Made by a program: the position numbers and the translations under genes. This document shows positions 60,665 through 64,000 of a stretch of 64,000 nucleotides of DNA, piece by piece. Source of the DNA: Actinomycetota bacterium (GTDB lineage: Bacteria; Actinomycetota; Geothermincolia; Geothermincolales; RBG-13-55-18); NCBI GenBank assembly GCA_030019255.1, contig JASEFK010000003.1, positions 145,095 to 209,094 of the forward strand. The letters run 5' to 3'. Numbering within the stretch: the stretch's first letter is position 1; each line of letters starts with the position of its first letter. Below the pieces are notes generated by a model. It saw nothing but the letters and a program-made list of their open reading frames with translations. It had not been told where the DNA came from and ran no database searches.

Positions 60665-62032
60665 CTACACCCCCTCCATCAGCTGGCCGGGATTGAGGAG
60701 GCCCTTGGGATCCAGGACCTGCTTGAGCTGGCGTATCATACGGATGTTTTCCGGGTCCAGGCGCGAATAGACCAGGCGGGCCACCTCGCCCCGCGGCCGC
60801 CCCACGTGGGCCCCCCGGTCCAGGACTTCCCGGTAAGCCCGGAACCACGGCTCGGAAAGGCCCCGGTCGTCGGGACGGTGGTAGATGTCCGTCTCGCAGT
60901 AGAAGGCGGCCCCGTAGTAGCTGGGGATGGCCACCCGGCCCAGCTCGTATCCCTCCGCCGCCTCCGCCACCACCTCGAAGAGAGGAGCGACCTTCCTGGC
61001 GAAGGTGAAGCACTCCACGGTCTCCACCGCTCCCCGGTAGTGCGCCCGGTCCCTCACGTACCACGGCCACTCGAACTTCTCCCGCATGAGGGAGGCCAGC
61101 TCGCCTTCCTGCCGTTCGCCGCCCAGCCCCTCGGCCATTTCCCGCGTCTGCCGGTCCCATATCTCCACCAGTTCGGGGTGGTTGTCGAAGCCGAAGACCA
61201 CGCTCCAGGGCGGGAGCTCCGCCGCCAGGGCGTCCGCCTCCGAGGGACTCCGGGTGAGGAGCACGGAGAGGTACCTCCGGTCGGCGACCACGCACTCGAA
61301 GACCTGGTCGTGCCGGGAGGCCAGGCGGGCGGCCTCCACCGCCGGCACCGCCTCCCGGAAGGCGTAGGCCGTCACCCTCCTCTCCTCCCACCTCCGGTAA
61401 ATCCAGGCCTTCATGGCGTAGGGCATGCCGAAGACGTCCTCGCTGGCATGGAAGAAATTGGAATACATGGGCCCCAGGTCCTCGCGGAACTCCGAGTGGC
61501 CGTCCGGGGTATACTGGTCGGTGCCGCTCATCCACAGGCGGCCGTCAGCCAGGATGGCATGGAAGGTGGTGAACTGGTAGGGCCGGGTGGCCCCGTTGGC
61601 CAGGATGACGTCCCGGTCCAGGTAGGTCCGGACAATGGAGGAGGAGGTGGCCGCCGCGGGCATGAGGATGCGCAGTCCCCGCCGATCCAGCTCCTCCTTG
61701 AGACGCTCGAAGGTGACCCCGTATTCCACGAAGGCCAGGAGGTTCTCCTCGTCGATGCGGACGATACGATCGATGCCCGAAAGGTCGACGAGGACGCCCC
61801 CGGAGGAGGCGATCTCCGGGGAGAGGTATCCCCTGCGGTGGGTGTAGATGGGCACCCCCCGGGAATAGCACCAGGAGGCGACGTCCGAGAGCTGGAAGGA
61901 ATCCCGGGGCTTCACCAGGGTGAGATCCAGCCGGGTCGGCGGGTCATGGAAATAGGCCGCCAGCTCCCGGGGATCGTCGGAGGCGATTCCCGGTCCCAGC
62001 GCTTCCCTCAGGTCCTCCGCCACCTTGGCCAT
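60665..62032 (-). CDS. FAD-binding oxidase (GlcD-like), second paralogue
   Basis: A 455-residue PCMH-fold flavoprotein. It has the FAD-domain features LTLVKPRDSFQLSDVASWCY, THRRGYLSPEIASSGGVLVD and LSGIDRIVRIDEENLLAFVE-YG, and a C-terminal QVLDPKGLLNPGQL. The FAD-domain motifs are more divergent than in the paralogue at 57688, so it may favour another substrate or be a structural partner. The Fe-S gene starts 3 nt after its stop. ATG 62032 is chosen over GTG 62041 because GGGAGGTG lies 7 nt upstream. Confidence 0.85.
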   Translation of the reverse strand: MAKVAEDLREALGPGIASDDPRELAAYFHDPPTRLDLTLVKPRDSFQLSDVASWCYSRGVPIYTHRRGYLSPEIASSGGVLVDLSGIDRIVRIDEENLLAFVEYGVTFERLKEELDRRGLRILMPAAATSSSIVRTYLDRDVILANGATRPYQFTTFHAILADGRLWMSGTDQYTPDGHSEFREDLGPMYSNFFHASEDVFGMPYAMKAWIYRRWEERRVTAYAFREAVPAVEAARLASRHDQVFECVVADRRYLSVLLTRSPSEADALAAELPPWSVVFGFDNHPELVEIWDRQTREMAEGLGGERQEGELASLMREKFEWPWYVRDRAHYRGAVETVECFTFARKVAPLFEVVAEAAEGYELGRVAIPSYYGAAFYCETDIYHRPDDRGLSEPWFRAYREVLDRGAHVGRPRGEVARLVYSRLDPENIRMIRQLKQVLDPKGLLNPGQLMEGV

Positions 62033-62439
62033 TCGACCCACCTCCCTTCAGGTCTTCCACCAGGACCACCCACGCGATGCTTGCCATCCCGCCGGAAGCC
62101 GTCTTCACCTGCGTTCCCGTAACCCGGGCACCGAACGAAGGACCACGGGCCGCCGGTATCCTCCTCGGTCTTGCGCCATATGCGGGAATCGTTCCCTTTC
62201 CCCTTTCCACGGGTCCCCCTCCCACGACCCGATGCGGAAGGGCCAACGGGTCCGAAGCCTGTCCACCGGTCACGCCGGCGAGGTGGGAGCGGCTTACCGA
62301 CCTCCCCCGCCGGATTCCGGCGCCCGGGAGGGGAGCTGTCTTGCTCCCGTGACCGGGAGCCGTTCCCGAGCGCCGCGACCCCCCACGCATTCCACTTAAC
62401 CCCCATCCGTGCTCCACTCCCGGGGTTCCTCGCCTCGCC
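62033..62439. other. 407-bp intergenic region
   Basis: No gene is supported. It contains a perfect hairpin GCTCCCG-TGAC-CGGGAGC at 62343-62360, about 80 nt beyond the stop of the leftward acyl-CoA synthetase gene, without a T-run. No clear promoter was identified for the downstream FAD-oxidase operon. Confidence 0.4.
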
Positions 62440-63849
62440 TCACCGGTCGTCGTACCTGCGCTCCGCGCTGCGCGCCAGGGCCCAGGCAGCCTCCACGCTC
62501 CTCTCGATGGAAAAATATACTGGTATGCCAATATCTTCCAACTCAGCAAACCAGCGCTCACCGTCCTCCCGGGAGGCGCCCAGGAAACAGGCCAGCACCG
62601 GCTTCTCCGGGTGTTCTTCCCTCGCCTCCCCCAGGAGGGCGGCGGCGTCGAACTCCGACTCCGGTACCAGGGTGAAGAGTACAACCAGCAGGTGCACGTC
62701 CTCCTGGTCCGCCATGGCCCGCAGGACTTCCCGGTAGCCTCCCTCCACCCCGGAGGAGAGGGTCGCCGACCAGATGTCGGCGGGGTTCCCCAGGGGAGCC
62801 CAGGCGGGAACATTCTTCCTTATCCGGTGCAGGGTCTCCTCCCGCAGGGGCGGAAGGCCGAGTCCCCTCCTGCGGCAGGCATCCGCCGCCAGCACCGTCC
62901 CCGCGCCGGTTATGGACACCACGCCCACGTTGGACCCCCGGGGTGGAGGGCAGTAGGAAAGGGCCTTGGCGCAACCGAAGAGGCCTTCCAGGTCCTCCAC
63001 CTGGACCACGCCCGCCTGGGCCAGGGCTCCCCGGTAAACGGCGTCCTCTCCGGCCAGGGAGCCAGTGTGCCCGGCGGCCATTCGAGCCCCGAGGTCGGTC
63101 CTTCCCCCCTTGAGGAGCACCACCGGCTTGCGCGCCGTGACCTGCCTGGTCAGCTCCCAGAAGCGGCGGCCGCGCCCCAGGCCCTCCGTGTACACCGCCA
63201 CCACCCCGGTCTGCGGGTCATCTCCCAGGTAGGAGAGGACGTCAACCTCGTCCACGTCGGCCTTGTTCCCCAGGCAGGCCACCTTGGCCAGGCCGAAGCG
63301 TTGGGTGGAGCTTATCCAGCGCGCGAAGCCGCCGGCGAAGAGACCGGTCTGGGCCACGATGGAGATGTTTCCGGGCCTCACCGGCTCGAGGGTCATGAGG
63401 GAAGTCGCCAGGCCCGATTCCGTGGACAGGGTACCCACGCTGTTGGGCCCCATGAGGCGCATGCCGGAGCGCCGCGCCGTCTCCACCAGCTCCTCCTGCA
63501 TCCTTCGCCCCTCCTCGCCGTCGTCGGCGAAGCCCGCCGCGGAGACGATGACCCTCTTCACGCCCGCCGTGGCGCACTCCTCGACGAATTCACGGGTTCC
63601 CTCGCGGGGAAGGACGGATACGGCAAGGTCCACCTCTTCCCCCACCGCCCGCAGGTCGGGATAGGCGGAAAGCCCCATCACCTCGCCTCCATCGGGGTGA
63701 AGGGGATGGACGCGGCCCCGGTAGCCGAGGCGGATGAGGTTGGAGAGGACCACGTTCCCCAGCTTCATGGCCGTCTTGGAGGCGCCGGCCACCGCCACGC
63801 TGCGGGGGTTGAAGAAGCCCTCCATCTCCGAGATCACGTCGCCGGTCAT
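62440..63849 (-). CDS. ADP-forming acyl-CoA synthetase, alpha-subunit type
   Basis: The 469-residue protein is of the ACD/SucD-like family. It has an N-terminal CoA-binding domain (SVAVAGASKTAMKLGNVVLSN) and two flavodoxin-like ligase domains, with the phosphohistidine motif AGHTGSLAGEDAVY. It lacks the ATP-grasp beta part, which should be encoded elsewhere. Such enzymes turn acyl-CoA plus ADP and phosphate into acid and ATP, an energy-conserving step in fermenters. The neighbouring CoA-transferase and FAD oxidases suggest it ends a hydroxyacid or aromatic-acid pathway. Confidence 0.88.
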   Translation of the reverse strand: MTGDVISEMEGFFNPRSVAVAGASKTAMKLGNVVLSNLIRLGYRGRVHPLHPDGGEVMGLSAYPDLRAVGEEVDLAVSVLPREGTREFVEECATAGVKRVIVSAAGFADDGEEGRRMQEELVETARRSGMRLMGPNSVGTLSTESGLATSLMTLEPVRPGNISIVAQTGLFAGGFARWISSTQRFGLAKVACLGNKADVDEVDVLSYLGDDPQTGVVAVYTEGLGRGRRFWELTRQVTARKPVVLLKGGRTDLGARMAAGHTGSLAGEDAVYRGALAQAGVVQVEDLEGLFGCAKALSYCPPPRGSNVGVVSITGAGTVLAADACRRRGLGLPPLREETLHRIRKNVPAWAPLGNPADIWSATLSSGVEGGYREVLRAMADQEDVHLLVVLFTLVPESEFDAAALLGEAREEHPEKPVLACFLGASREDGERWFAELEDIGIPVYFSIERSVEAAWALARSAERRYDDR

Positions 63850-63933
63850 GCCTCCCTCCCGTGCGCGTTATCGAGGATGCGGCGAGTTCGCGGCGCTCCT
63901 ACTTGTATGGTGATGAACGATCCCGCGCGAACC

Positions 63934-64000
63934 TCACACGAAGTAGCGGAAGGGCATCTTGGGAAGCTGGGTGATGAGGAGCTTGGGATACCTCCAGTCG
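63934..64000 (-). CDS. C-terminal end of an unidentified protein (truncated by window edge)
   Basis: On the leftward strand the edge reads in frame DWRYPKLLITQLPKMPFRYF-V and then stops (TGA at 63936-63934). The mix of Trp, Tyr and Phe is typical of real coding sequence. The stop is 85 nt upstream of the acyl-CoA synthetase start, so the two may share an operon. Identity cannot be assigned. Confidence 0.5.
   Translation of the reverse strand, partial: DWRYPKLLITQLPKMPFRYFV

Noticed and set aside
59552-62122. 856-codon open frame antisense to the HdrD-like and FAD oxidase genes
   Set aside because: No recognisable domain; the opposite strand has intact Fe-S and FAD motifs across the whole span.
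62343-62360. Terminator of the acyl-CoA synthetase gene
   Set aside because: The hairpin is perfect but has no T-run on the leftward strand and lies about 80 nt past the stop. Recorded only as a hairpin in the intergenic entry.

Overview
The window is about 64 kb of GC-rich bacterial DNA with dense, mostly housekeeping genes. A MurT/GatD pair (lipid II amidation), a LexA/DinB SOS unit with a small DUF6504 gene, a DUF3048 lipoprotein, a B12-dependent class II ribonucleotide reductase and the tsaC-LMWPTP-rpiB-glyA-comEB-wecA order point to a Gram-positive, probably anaerobic or microaerophilic, deep-branching Actinomycetota (Geothermincolia/OPB41-like). That placement is an inference from gene content. 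I see no rRNA, no complete insertion sequence, no phage and no cas genes. One tRNA (Val, CAC) is present.

Layout. 1-8.3 kb: end of a PhoB-type regulator, its sensor kinase, mutM, a large fused membrane glycosyltransferase, a DUF362 protein and a HEAT protein. 8.5-24.2 kb: amidohydrolase, DUF3048 lipoprotein, nitrilase, HAD phosphatase, murT-gatD, a flavin oxidoreductase, ferredoxin, Crp/Fnr regulator, glutaredoxin, core-MetE-like protein, nrdJ, DUF166 and an orphan response regulator. 24.5-33.1 kb: the least ordinary part. It has a tRNA gene, a zinc-knuckle protein built from two repeated halves, 36-bp direct repeats, three genes resembling membrane and large subunits of complex I/energy-converting hydrogenases but without metal ligands, and a PHP/DUF3604 protein with partial copies of both its ends beside it. 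33.8-36.4 kb: SOS unit dinB-DUF6504-lexA with two LexA-type operators. 36.6-39.3 kb: zinc ribbon, RsbV/RsbW pair, pcm and a dolichol-phosphate-mannose-synthase-like transferase. 39.3-42.1 kb: a degenerate GGDEF protein and a radical SAM protein. 42.5-47.1 kb: a six-gene operon read leftwards from tsaC. 47.4-50.1 kb: a large HEAT-repeat protein. 50.3-64 kb: a catabolic/redox region with a LarA-like racemase, CoA-transferase, truncated AMP-binding protein, Fe-S protein, CrtI-like flavoprotein, two GlcD-type FAD oxidases around an HdrD-like Fe-S subunit, an ADP-forming acyl-CoA synthetase and the end of another gene.

The most promising unusual systems are (a) the cofactor-less complex I/Ech-like module at 26.3-30.7 kb and (b) the paired FAD oxidase/HdrD-like cluster at 56-62 kb. 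Recurring small-scale features are short duplications of gene ends just outside the gene, and -10 promoter boxes exactly 6 nt before start codons, which suggest leaderless transcripts. All functional calls come from motifs and family knowledge read by eye; no database search was run.
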